From contig NZ_VBWP01000002.1 of NCBI RefSeq assembly GCF_005771635.1, positions 248,001-312,000 of the forward strand: DNA of 64,000 bases, in the 5' to 3' direction. The translations under genes were made by a program, and so were the position numbers. The stretch's first letter is position 1; each line of letters opens with the position of its first letter. Positions 8,582 through 16,349 of the stretch are shown here, in pieces. A model generated the notes under the pieces. That model did no database searches and had not been told where the DNA came from. It saw only the letters and a list, made by a program, of their open reading frames with translations. Source of the stretch: Culicoidibacter larvae. GTDB taxonomy: Bacteria; Bacillota_I; Bacilli_A; Culicoidibacterales; Culicoidibacteraceae.

Positions 8582-8711
8582 AATAATAAGATGCAAACGC
8601 TTCGCTTTTGAAGGAAAACCAAGGAAAATTTTGAGGATTGTATCTTGACATACATGACGATAAATTTTTCTTGTGTTTTTCAATAAAAGAAAGCGTTTCG
8701 CACTTATTATT
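8582..8711 (-). other. Intercistronic long stem between nrdE and nrdF
   Basis: The segments at 8582-8602 and 8691-8711 are complementary over 20 base pairs with two single-base bulges (arms 9 + 3 + 8 bp; the outer arm reads AATAATAAG). They enclose an 88-base AT-rich loop. The distal arm overlaps the nrdE stop codon. It lacks a T-tail, so it is more likely a processing or stability element than a terminator; function inferred. Confidence 0.55.
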
Positions 8712-10788
8712 ACACGGCGCAAGAAATACACTCATCTACACTCAGGTTTTTAGTTCTAGTATAGTAAAGACTTTTTAGTCCTTTTTTATGCGCATAGATA
8801 TAAAGACGTGATAAATCACGCGTGCTGGTTTCATTAGTTACATAAAGAATCGTACTGATTCCTTGGTCAACATGTTCTTGAATTTCAGCAACTAAGTCAA
8901 TAACATTCATCATGTTCATATTATATGATGATTTATAGTAGAAATAGTTCTCTACTGATAAATATGGCATTGGGTAATAAGTTGTTGAATTTCCGTATGT
9001 ACGTACTTCAACATGATCAACAATCGGCATGATTGATGGTGTTGAGTTTTGAATATAACTAATACTTTGCGTTGGTGCAATTGCCATTCTGTATGAGTGA
9101 TAAATACCATGTTTTTGCACTTGAGCTTTCAATGTTTTCCAATCTTCAATAGTTGGAATATCAATGCCAGCAAACAATTCTTTTACAAAGTCAGTTTGCG
9201 GACTGAAGTCAGTTGCTTCATATTTAGCAAAGTAATTGCCATTGGCATACTCTGATTGTTCAAAACCTTTAAAACGTTTCCCGCTTTGTTTAGCGATTTC
9301 CATACTGCGTTCCAGTGAATGGAAATTAATCATCATAAAGAAAGTACGAACGAAATCTTTTGCTTCCACACTTTCATAAGAAACTCGGTTTTTAGCAAGG
9401 AATCCATGTAGGTTCATTGCTCCAAGTCCTACTGAATGGAAATCATCATTAGCATGCTGAACTCCCGGTGCATTTTCAATATGTGACATATTGCTTACGG
9501 CTGTAAGTGCATCAATACCGGCATGAACGCTATCGCGAATCGCTTTATTTTCCATAACATTGGTAATATTCAATGAACCAAGATTACAGCAAATATCGTA
9601 ACCGATTTCGTCAGGCTGACCATAATCGCCAATGACTGAAGTTGTTTGTAATTGGAAAATCTCGGTACATAAGTTAGACATCTTAATTTGACCGATACCT
9701 TTTAATGGATTGGCTTTATTAGCTGTTGACTTATAAACAATATATGGATATCCAGACTCGAATTGTGTGCTGGCAATGCGAGTCAGCATCTGACGCGCAT
9801 TCATCAACTTTTTCACCACATCAGGGTGAGCAACCATTTCATCATACATCGTATCAATATCCATATCATCAAGCGCCACACCAAAGGCTTTTTCAACACT
9901 TAATGGTGCAAACACATAAAAATCTTCATTCTTTTCAGCAAGTTCAAAGAATTTATCGGGAACAATTAACCCTAATGACAAAGTCTGAATCCGACTCTTC
10001 TCATCAGCATTGATTTTCTTAGTATCGAGGAACTCATCAACATCCCAATGGAAAATATTTAAGTACACCGCACCGGCACCTTTACGTTGCCCCATTTGGT
10101 CAGCATAGTTAAATGAATCTTCAAGTAACTTCATAACCGGTACTACACCTTTAGCCGCATGAGCAACCTCTTTAATTGACTCCCCGCGAGAACGCAATTT
10201 TGAAAGATTCAAGGCCACACCGCCGCCAATTTTTGACAATTGCATTGCCGTGTTAATATTGAACCCAATTGAATTTAAGCTATCATCCATCTCAAGCAAG
10301 AAACATGATACCAATTCACCACGACGAGCACGACCGGCATTCAAGAAAGTCGGTGTCGCTGGCTGATAGCGCTGTTCAATCATAACTTGCACATATTTAC
10401 AAGCTTGATCAAAATCACCCTGTGCCAAATGTAAACTAGTGGCAATAACCCGATCCTCATAATACTCAAGATATTGTTGCTTATCATTCGTTTTCAAAGC
10501 ATAATCTTTGAAAAATTTTGAAATCGCCATAAATGACTGAAACTGAAACTTATAATCAAAAGCAAGCTTAGTAATCGCTTCAATCTGGGCTTCTGTATAC
10601 TTTTCAAAAAAATCTTCATAATACATATTATCAATTAAATAATGCATCCGCTCAACACTGCTCGCGAACTTCATCATCTTCTCTTCAACTTCTTTGTTGA
10701 ACTCAACAACTGCTTCTTGGTCCTTTTCCAGTTGGAAAAAGCCATTCTTTTTTTGTAAAACCTCATTATTTAGCTCGAGATATCTCAA
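8710..10788 (-). CDS. nrdE: Ribonucleotide reductase class Ib, large catalytic subunit
   Basis: NrdE reduces ribonucleoside diphosphates with electrons from a NrdH- or thioredoxin-like donor. The 692-residue protein has the class Ib N-terminus without an ATP-cone, the cysteine in GELVSCFLL, the catalytic region MSNLCTEIF (Cys and Glu), the second-shell GSLNITN, the glycine-rich KIGGGVALNLS and the C-terminal redox pair in DECISCAV. Initiation is at TTG 10788 with AAGGAG about 9 bases upstream; no in-frame ATG precedes the conserved region. It follows nrdI after a 75-bp gap holding a stem-loop. Confidence 0.97.
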   Translation of the reverse strand: MRYLELNNEVLQKKNGFFQLEKDQEAVVEFNKEVEEKMMKFASSVERMHYLIDNMYYEDFFEKYTEAQIEAITKLAFDYKFQFQSFMAISKFFKDYALKTNDKQQYLEYYEDRVIATSLHLAQGDFDQACKYVQVMIEQRYQPATPTFLNAGRARRGELVSCFLLEMDDSLNSIGFNINTAMQLSKIGGGVALNLSKLRSRGESIKEVAHAAKGVVPVMKLLEDSFNYADQMGQRKGAGAVYLNIFHWDVDEFLDTKKINADEKSRIQTLSLGLIVPDKFFELAEKNEDFYVFAPLSVEKAFGVALDDMDIDTMYDEMVAHPDVVKKLMNARQMLTRIASTQFESGYPYIVYKSTANKANPLKGIGQIKMSNLCTEIFQLQTTSVIGDYGQPDEIGYDICCNLGSLNITNVMENKAIRDSVHAGIDALTAVSNMSHIENAPGVQHANDDFHSVGLGAMNLHGFLAKNRVSYESVEAKDFVRTFFMMINFHSLERSMEIAKQSGKRFKGFEQSEYANGNYFAKYEATDFSPQTDFVKELFAGIDIPTIEDWKTLKAQVQKHGIYHSYRMAIAPTQSISYIQNSTPSIMPIVDHVEVRTYGNSTTYYPMPYLSVENYFYYKSSYNMNMMNVIDLVAEIQEHVDQGISTILYVTNETSTRDLSRLYIYAHKKGLKSLYYTRTKNLSVDECISCAV

Positions 10789-10812
10789 AATTGCCCACTC
10801 CTTATAAATATT

Positions 10813-10845
10813 GGCAAGCTTCGCGGCCTCACCGCGAAACTTGCC
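10813..10845 (-). other. Stem-loop between nrdI and nrdE
   Basis: GGCAAG-C-TTCGCGG pairs with CCGCGAA-A-CTTGCC around a CCTCA loop (13 pairs, one mismatch). The downstream sequence (AATATTTATAAGG) lacks a T-run, so it probably tunes mRNA stability or translation of the TTG-started nrdE. Confidence 0.55.
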
Positions 10846-10863
10846 CCCTTTTTCTCCATTACA

Positions 10864-11235
10864 TTAAATTGTATCAGCTATTTCATCAACAACACTGATG
10901 AATGCATCTAAATCGTTAATCCGGCCCGAAAGTTCAAACTTGTAAAGTACTGGGAAGCCATACTCAGCCGACAAACTTTCTGCCGCTTTGCAATAGGCAT
11001 CGCCCCAATTACGGTTCCCGCTGCCAACAACACCAACAATATGCTGATGATTCTGGGCACAAAAAGCGGCTACCTCTTTTGGTGTCTCACCAATACCGGT
11101 TGTATAGGTAAGCAACACACATGGCTCATCAATTTTTTCTTCACCGGTTTTAATCTGCAAAGTTGTCATCGTATCCGGCAACTTCTTCACAAACCGGCCA
11201 ATATTTCCGGTTTTGCTCGCATAAACAACTAACAT
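10864..11235 (-). CDS. nrdI: NrdI flavodoxin-like activator of class Ib RNR
   Basis: NrdI is an FMN protein that supplies superoxide or peroxide to assemble the dimanganese-tyrosyl cofactor of NrdF. The 123-residue sequence shows VVYASKTGNIGRF (FMN phosphate loop), LLTYTTGIGETP and the diagnostic GVVGSGNRNWGDAYC. Its ribosome site AAAGGG is inside the last codons of rluB, which ends 2 bp upstream, so nrdI is translated from the rluB-nrd transcript. Confidence 0.95.
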   Translation of the reverse strand: MLVVYASKTGNIGRFVKKLPDTMTTLQIKTGEEKIDEPCVLLTYTTGIGETPKEVAAFCAQNHQHIVGVVGSGNRNWGDAYCKAAESLSAEYGFPVLYKFELSGRINDLDAFISVVDEIADTI

Positions 11236-11237
11236 TG

Positions 11238-11978
11238 TTATCGCCCTTTCTGTGCCTGACTCATTGTCCGCAAGGTTTTCACCTCATGCGGTTTCAATCG
11301 CCGCCAGCCGCCAGTCGGTAAATCACCAAGCTCAACACAGCCATACTGACTGCGACGTAAACTCTTTACTGGATAGCCAACTGCTTCACACATTTTTTTC
11401 ACCTGATGGTAACGTCCTTCGTGGATGGTAATTTGAATAGTTGAAAGATCGCGACCCTTATCGGTTGAAACAATATATACTTCTGCAGGTGCCGTTTTTT
11501 TGCCATCGTCAAGCACCACGCCGCGACGTAATTTATGAATCGCATTCGGCTTCACTACACCATTTACTTTAGCAACATAAGTTTTGTCGATTTCTCCGGT
11601 CGGGTGCATCATCATATTGGCAAACTCGCCATCATTGGTTAACAAAATAACACCAGTCGTATCATAATCAAGCCGACCAATCGGATAAATCCGCTCCGGC
11701 ACTTCATCCACCGGAATTAAATCGGTCACAACCTTGCGGCCACGTTCATCACTCGCTGCACTAATAACACCACGCGGTTTATTAACCACGAAATAAACCT
11801 TATCATCACCCTCAAGTTTCACGCCATCAATACTGATTTCATCATTAGGACCAACCTTCACACCCAGCTCAGTAACGATAACACCATTTACCGCAACCCG
11901 GCCATCACTAATTAAAACCTCAGCATTCCGCCTAGAACAATATCCCTTATTTGCAATTACTTTTTGTAACCGTTCCAT
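11238..11978 (-). CDS. rluB: 23S rRNA pseudouridine synthase RluB-type
   Basis: RluB makes the pseudouridine in helix 89 of 23S rRNA (E. coli position 2605). The S4 RNA-binding domain is at residues 1-60 (RLQKVIANKGYCSRRNAEV) and the catalytic motif GRLDYDTTG contains the essential Asp. Start ATG 11978 has GAGGAG upstream; a longer frame to 12020 has no good ribosome site. Length 246 fits the family. It heads the operon that continues into nrdI, an unusual partner, so rRNA modification and dNTP synthesis would share a promoter (inference). Confidence 0.92.
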   Translation of the reverse strand: MERLQKVIANKGYCSRRNAEVLISDGRVAVNGVIVTELGVKVGPNDEISIDGVKLEGDDKVYFVVNKPRGVISAASDERGRKVVTDLIPVDEVPERIYPIGRLDYDTTGVILLTNDGEFANMMMHPTGEIDKTYVAKVNGVVKPNAIHKLRRGVVLDDGKKTAPAEVYIVSTDKGRDLSTIQITIHEGRYHQVKKMCEAVGYPVKSLRRSQYGCVELGDLPTGGWRRLKPHEVKTLRTMSQAQKGR

Positions 11979-12208
11979 ACACAATTTAACTCCTCTATAT
12001 TTCAGAATTCTCTTTCTCAATTATAGCACAAATTCACGCCGAGCCGCGTAAATAACTTTATTTTAATGCCACTGCCATAATATTAAAACCAGGGAGCATT
12101 AGCTACAAAAAAATGGCCCTGAAAGCCTTAATAATAATTATACCAAGTCAAAGATATTATTCAATAAGAAAGCCCCACTTTTCATTATTTTCATAAAACT
12201 TCAGACAA

Positions 12209-12237
12209 AAAACCGCAGACATGAAGTCCACGGTTTT
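12209..12237 (-). terminator. Terminator of the TCS/MacB-like operon
   Basis: AAAACCG / CGGTTTT outer stem with a smaller GAC/GTC inner stem; the T-run of the right arm on the - strand ends the 12.2-15.7 kb operon. Confidence 0.65.
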
Positions 12238-12240
12238 CTC

Positions 12241-13182
12241 CTAATTATTATTAATAATATTTTTTAAATCTAGATAAAACTGTTGTGCATGTTCAGGATT
12301 ATCAATGTAAATTGTCCAGTAATTATGTGTTGTTTCAGTTGTAGCAATTACATATGTATTTTTATCAATCTTAGTAAAATGTATACCTTTTCCAGTAATA
12401 TCATTATAGAAATCGACTGTATCATTTTGAGGATGCAAATACATTGGTTCCCCAGTTTCTTTGTTTTCAATGACAATAGTAGCATCATCAGGAAGTTCAT
12501 CAATAGTATAGGTTTGAGCTAAAGCAATATCGCGTACTGTAACAATAAATGCTAAATTAACATACTTATCTAAAAATTCTTTTTCACTATGCTTAACCGC
12601 CGCGTTTTCTTCTCCCCAAATTCCGCTAATGCTATACTCAACATCTCCATTAGCATCAAATTTTACAACATCGCCAATCTGCCAGCTATACTGTTCAGCA
12701 GCAACCTTACTAACCATAATTTCATTCTCCTCAACTGGTAACTGACCTTCTAATAACTTACCAGGAATATAAAATTCATTGAATAGATTAATTGGTAATA
12801 ACGGAACCGTGCTATCGTTATATTCTACTGATGGTATAGAAATTCTTGATGCACCTAGCAGACCATTCCCTTTATATTCCCCATCTTTCAAAAAGCGATT
12901 TAATGCCTCACCAGTTCTAGCATTCACTAAAACACTTAAATATACTCCAGTGTCTGAATTAGTATCAAAATTATTACTGAAGTAGTACTGCCCATTTTTC
13001 AATGTATCATCTAGTATAGTTTCTCCTTCAATATTATTGCTTGATACATTTTCAGGACTGTTTGAAACCTGAAATGCCATAACATTCCCGCCAACAAGCA
13101 TCCCAGATGCCACCACAATCAACAAACAAACAATACCAACTTTCAATGGTTGATGCTTAACTTTTCGCCAAAAATTGTGCAT
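12241..13182 (-). CDS. MacB-like extracellular domain protein lacking the permease part
   Basis: The 313-residue protein begins at ATG 13182 (GGAG 8 bases upstream; overlaps the upstream gene by 26 bp). A basic start and one membrane segment (~residues 14-35) precede an extracytoplasmic region resembling the MacB periplasmic core domain of ABC permeases: the LLEGQLPVEENEIMVSKVAA and IGDVVKF pattern is typical of it. The three C-terminal FtsX helices of a real permease are absent; the chain ends in LKNIINNN. It therefore cannot transport by itself. Paired with a degenerate ABC ATPase and a two-component system, it may be a sensor derived from an ABC transporter (inference). Confidence 0.65.
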   Translation of the reverse strand: MHNFWRKVKHQPLKVGIVCLLIVVASGMLVGGNVMAFQVSNSPENVSSNNIEGETILDDTLKNGQYYFSNNFDTNSDTGVYLSVLVNARTGEALNRFLKDGEYKGNGLLGASRISIPSVEYNDSTVPLLPINLFNEFYIPGKLLEGQLPVEENEIMVSKVAAEQYSWQIGDVVKFDANGDVEYSISGIWGEENAAVKHSEKEFLDKYVNLAFIVTVRDIALAQTYTIDELPDDATIVIENKETGEPMYLHPQNDTVDFYNDITGKGIHFTKIDKNTYVIATTETTHNYWTIYIDNPEHAQQFYLDLKNIINNN

Positions 13183-13753
13183 GTCGCTCACTCCATTCAT
13201 TCTTTTTTACCAATATGGTCGTAAAATCATTCCAAACATAGAACTTATCAACCAATACTGCACTTTGCGGATCATCCAGAACAATGACAAAATGAGTGCC
13301 ACATGTTTCTTGAAATATTGTTAGCATTTGTCTTAACTGTTTATTTTCCAATTGACTTAAAATAAAATAATCGGTAATAACAACAACTCCCGGATTAGTT
13401 AACATTGCATAAACCAACCGCAACATCTGCTGTTCAAAAACTGAGCAGTCTCTGACCAGTTTTTGATGATGTGATTTCACAAAACCTGCCAAACCCAGCA
13501 TAGTATCAATTTGTGCCAGCCAATCAACTTTACTTCCCGCTTGCTGCAAGCGATACCGCATATTTTGCAAGACAGTTTCATCCTGCATCAAATCCAAACC
13601 GGTACTGCTAAGTACAAATGATTTTCCCAATTGCTCAGCATATTGATGCATGCATTGTTTTAATAATTCTTGTTTATTGGCTTCCTGTTTAACTAATAAG
13701 CCAACAATTCCCGCTTCATCGCAGAAAAGTTCACCCTGTATAATAGCTTTCAT
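13157..13753 (-). CDS. Degenerate ABC-type ATPase homologue without Walker A
   Basis: The 198-residue protein keeps the outline of a LolD/MacB-type nucleotide-binding domain but lacks its catalytic parts. Where GxxGxGKS should be, near the N-terminus, there is only GIVGLLVKQEANKQELL. A Q-loop/helical region (GLDLMQDETVLQNMRYRL) follows, the signature LSGGQ is replaced around DCSVFEQQMLRLVYAML, and Walker B reads VVVITDYF without the catalytic Glu. The final switch region (IVLDDPQSAVLVDKFYVW) matches the H-loop area, without the His. It can hardly hydrolyse ATP. Assignment is by pattern and by linkage to the MacB-like gene. Confidence 0.6.
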   Translation of the reverse strand: MKAIIQGELFCDEAGIVGLLVKQEANKQELLKQCMHQYAEQLGKSFVLSSTGLDLMQDETVLQNMRYRLQQAGSKVDWLAQIDTMLGLAGFVKSHHQKLVRDCSVFEQQMLRLVYAMLTNPGVVVITDYFILSQLENKQLRQMLTIFQETCGTHFVIVLDDPQSAVLVDKFYVWNDFTTILVKKNEWSERHAQFLAKS

Positions 13754-13763
13754 TTTCTACCTC

Positions 13764-13985
13764 CTAACTCAAGATAAATGCTAAACAAACGCTGCCAGTC
13801 ATCATAAATAGACATCCGCATAGAAGAATAAATTCAATATTTTTTATCTGCTTACGCTTCGACGAATCTGCACCCGCTAATTGCGCCCGCACATCATCAT
13901 TATCAATCGAAACAAATACATAATATGCTCCGCCCAACAATAGCAATGCACCACAATTAATAATAAAGATTAAAAATATATTCAT
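13764..13985 (-). CDS. Small two-helix membrane protein
   Basis: The 73-residue protein has membrane segments at residues ~3-26 and ~50-72 joined by a charged loop (DNDDVRAQLAGADSSKRK). AGGAGG lies 3-8 bases before ATG. It sits between the kinase gene and the degenerate ABC gene, 10 bp before the latter, on the same strand. I recognise no family; an accessory to the sensing complex is a guess from position. Confidence 0.6.
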   Translation of the reverse strand: MNIFLIFIINCGALLLLGGAYYVFVSIDNDDVRAQLAGADSSKRKQIKNIEFILLCGCLFMMTGSVCLAFILS

Positions 13986-14039
13986 CGTATTCCTCCTGAC
14001 TCCACTTTAGCAAATCCTAGTTAAAGGTAAAATAAAGAT

Positions 14040-15089
14040 TTATTGCTTTTCCGCGGGCAAAGCAATAAAAAAGCTCATTCTGCCCGGCACCGCCTCATGA
14101 TAAGCATACCCATTCAGCAACTCCGCAACATGCTTCACTAACTGCAACCCGATACCATGACCATTTCTATGAGTGGTAAACCGAGCATCCCAAATCTGCT
14201 GCGGGGGCACCTCATTATCAGCTGCAATTCGATTGCTGACCACAATCACAATCGCATCCTCCTGTTGGTAAACGCCAACAACTGCCGGTCCGCCTTGCTC
14301 TCCAAAGCGTAAAGCATTCTCCAGTAAATTAAATACCGCCCGATAAATCCACGAAGCTTTTCCAGCAACAACCAGTGGTTCATCAAACTCATCCAAGTCA
14401 AAATAAATATTCAGCTTATCACTGAAGCTATCAATCACCTCAGCAACGACCAAAGCAACATCTGCTGAAGCATCCATTTGCTTTCCTTTTAATTGCGACA
14501 AAATCAGCAAATCATCAATAGTCTGATTCAATAGTTGGATATGTTCCACTGCGGCAGACTTTGTCCCACTTTCTACCATACCAATTAGCGCCAATAACTC
14601 ATTCCGCAACTCATGTGCAGCATAACTCTGAAACTGTTCACTATCATAATAGTTCCGATAAAGTTCCTGATAATTAGCAAAAACCGCATCAACCAATGGC
14701 TCAATCTCCGCAGGATACTCATAGCCATCCGGATTGAAATTAGCATCAGCAATCTGTCCGGAAACTTGGTTCAGTGGCTGCACCAACATCCGCGCAGCAA
14801 AAAAACTAATGCCAATACTAATTCCATTTATCAGTAATAACATACCAATAATTAAAACATTATACTTCAACCAAAAAGCAGTGAAATATTCTTGTTCAGT
14901 ATTTATGCGATTGGAAAAAAACATCTGCGTTCCGCCATTATAAGTGATAACCACATTTTGACTTGAATTGGTCAAAATATTTTCAACTGAAATCCGAAAA
15001 ATCAAATAAAATCCCAGAATACTCAAAATGCTAATGATAATCCCAAACACAATAAAAGCAATCTGTATTCGCTTCTTTAAACTATACAT
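14040..15089 (-). CDS. Sensor histidine kinase
   Basis: The 349-residue protein has two membrane helices (~10-32 and ~76-98) around a short extracellular loop of ~43 residues, then a HAMP-like linker. The phospho-acceptor His is in SYAAHELRNELLAL; the usual HELRTPL Pro is Glu here. N-box NLLENALRFG and G-box NGHGIGLQLVKH are intact. The small sensor loop suggests it senses membrane events or partner proteins instead of a soluble ligand, fitting the MacB-like and ABC-like genes downstream. It overlaps the response-regulator gene by 13 bp. Confidence 0.93.
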   Translation of the reverse strand: MYSLKKRIQIAFIVFGIIISILSILGFYLIFRISVENILTNSSQNVVITYNGGTQMFFSNRINTEQEYFTAFWLKYNVLIIGMLLLINGISIGISFFAARMLVQPLNQVSGQIADANFNPDGYEYPAEIEPLVDAVFANYQELYRNYYDSEQFQSYAAHELRNELLALIGMVESGTKSAAVEHIQLLNQTIDDLLILSQLKGKQMDASADVALVVAEVIDSFSDKLNIYFDLDEFDEPLVVAGKASWIYRAVFNLLENALRFGEQGGPAVVGVYQQEDAIVIVVSNRIAADNEVPPQQIWDARFTTHRNGHGIGLQLVKHVAELLNGYAYHEAVPGRMSFFIALPAEKQ

Positions 15090-15748
15090 AAAGCATATCC
15101 CTTACCCTTCACCGTCTTTAACTGCACACTTGCCGACGCAGCATTCAGCTTATTGCGCAAATTCATGACATGTACCCGCGCCGCATTGGAAAAAGGATTA
15201 CCGCTATCATCCCAAACATGCTCAATAATTGCTTCTAACGAACAAACCTTTGGCGACTCCAAAGCCAAATAATATAAAATCTCATACTCCTTTGGCGTCA
15301 ACGGGAAATCTACTCCTGCTACAACAACCTGCACTAAATCCGGCAAAATCTCCATATCACCAAGCACAATATTAGCCTCTGCCCGATTACGAACCCGACG
15401 CAAAATCGCCCGAATCCGCGCTACCAACTCCTCCATACTAAAAGGCTTCACCAAATAATCATCAGCGCCGACATTCAAACCATAAGTTCGATCAGCCACC
15501 TCACTACGCGCTGTCACCATAATAATAGGCGTATCAATCCCGGCATCACGCAACTGCTCGCAAACCTCAAAACCATCAATATCCGGTAAATTCAGATCCA
15601 GCAAAATAACATCATATTCCGTCACCGTTGCCAACTCAATACCATCCTCGCCATTATCAGCACAATCAACCGCAAAACCACTCTTACTCAAAAAATGGCG
15701 CATCGTCTCCTGCACCTCAAAACTATCCTCAATAACCAAAACTCGCAT
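15077..15748 (-). CDS. OmpR/PhoB-family response regulator
   Basis: The 223-residue protein has a receiver domain (acidic pair in VIEDSFE, phospho-Asp in LLDLNLPDIDGF, Thr/Ser in MVTARSE, Lys in YLVKPFS) and a C-terminal winged helix (LTPKEYEILYYLA ... VHVMNLRNKL, KTVKGKGYAL). Start ATG 15748 has GAGGTGA upstream. It is the first gene of the five-gene unit with the kinase, a two-helix protein, the ABC-like ATPase and the MacB-like protein. Confidence 0.95.
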   Translation of the reverse strand: MRVLVIEDSFEVQETMRHFLSKSGFAVDCADNGEDGIELATVTEYDVILLDLNLPDIDGFEVCEQLRDAGIDTPIIMVTARSEVADRTYGLNVGADDYLVKPFSMEELVARIRAILRRVRNRAEANIVLGDMEILPDLVQVVVAGVDFPLTPKEYEILYYLALESPKVCSLEAIIEHVWDDSGNPFSNAARVHVMNLRNKLNAASASVQLKTVKGKGYALCIV

Positions 15749-15826
15749 TGAATTCACCTCATTATTCCATTCTATCACACCCAACTTAAAGACAAAATAA
15801 AGATTTTTTGTGACAAAATCCAAAAC

Positions 15827-15860
15827 AAAAAGCCGCGGACTTGATAGTCCGCGACTTTTT
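15827..15860 (-). terminator. Terminator of trxA
   Basis: A GCCGCGGACT/AGTCCGCG-type stem flanked by A- and T-runs, 40 bp after the thioredoxin stop codon; the - strand tail is GCTTTTTG. Confidence 0.8.
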
Positions 15861-15899
15861 CCTAAAGGCTTAGCCTTAATAATTCAATTGTTACTCTGA

Positions 15900-16217
15900 T
15901 TAGTTAGCTTTTACCCATTCAACCAAAGTATCACCAGGTTTGAAGCCAGCATCTTGAGCTACTGTTTCACCGTTATTTACAACGAATAAAGTTGGCACGC
16001 TCATTACGCCATATTCACCAGCTACATCTTGTAATTCGTCAACATTGATTTTTAAAATTTCAACGTTGTCAGCTTCTAATTGTGGTGCAATTTCGTCTAA
16101 TACTGGTAAAAGCATTTGACATGGTCCACACCAAGTTGCGTAGAAGTCAACAAGGTATTTTCCTGATTTAATTTTGTCTTCAAATTGTTCTTTAGTTTCA
16201 ATAACATGTACAGCCAT
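15900..16217 (-). CDS. trxA: Thioredoxin
   Basis: The 105-residue protein has active site WCGPC at residues 29-33, the cis-Pro motif VMSVPTLFV and the usual full thioredoxin length. It reduces disulfides in cytosolic proteins, including ribonucleotide reductase. GGGAG lies ~10 bases before ATG. It is a single-gene unit with its own terminator. Confidence 0.97.
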   Translation of the reverse strand: MAVHVIETKEQFEDKIKSGKYLVDFYATWCGPCQMLLPVLDEIAPQLEADNVEILKINVDELQDVAGEYGVMSVPTLFVVNNGETVAQDAGFKPGDTLVEWVKAN

Positions 16218-16349
16218 GATTTAATTTCTCCCTTATAATTAATTTATATATTCATGATACCATATCCAAAAATGGGTGTCTAACAATTAGCATCTTTTTA
16301 TCTTCACATCAAGATGTAATCACTACAAATTTGCAATAAATATCATTTT

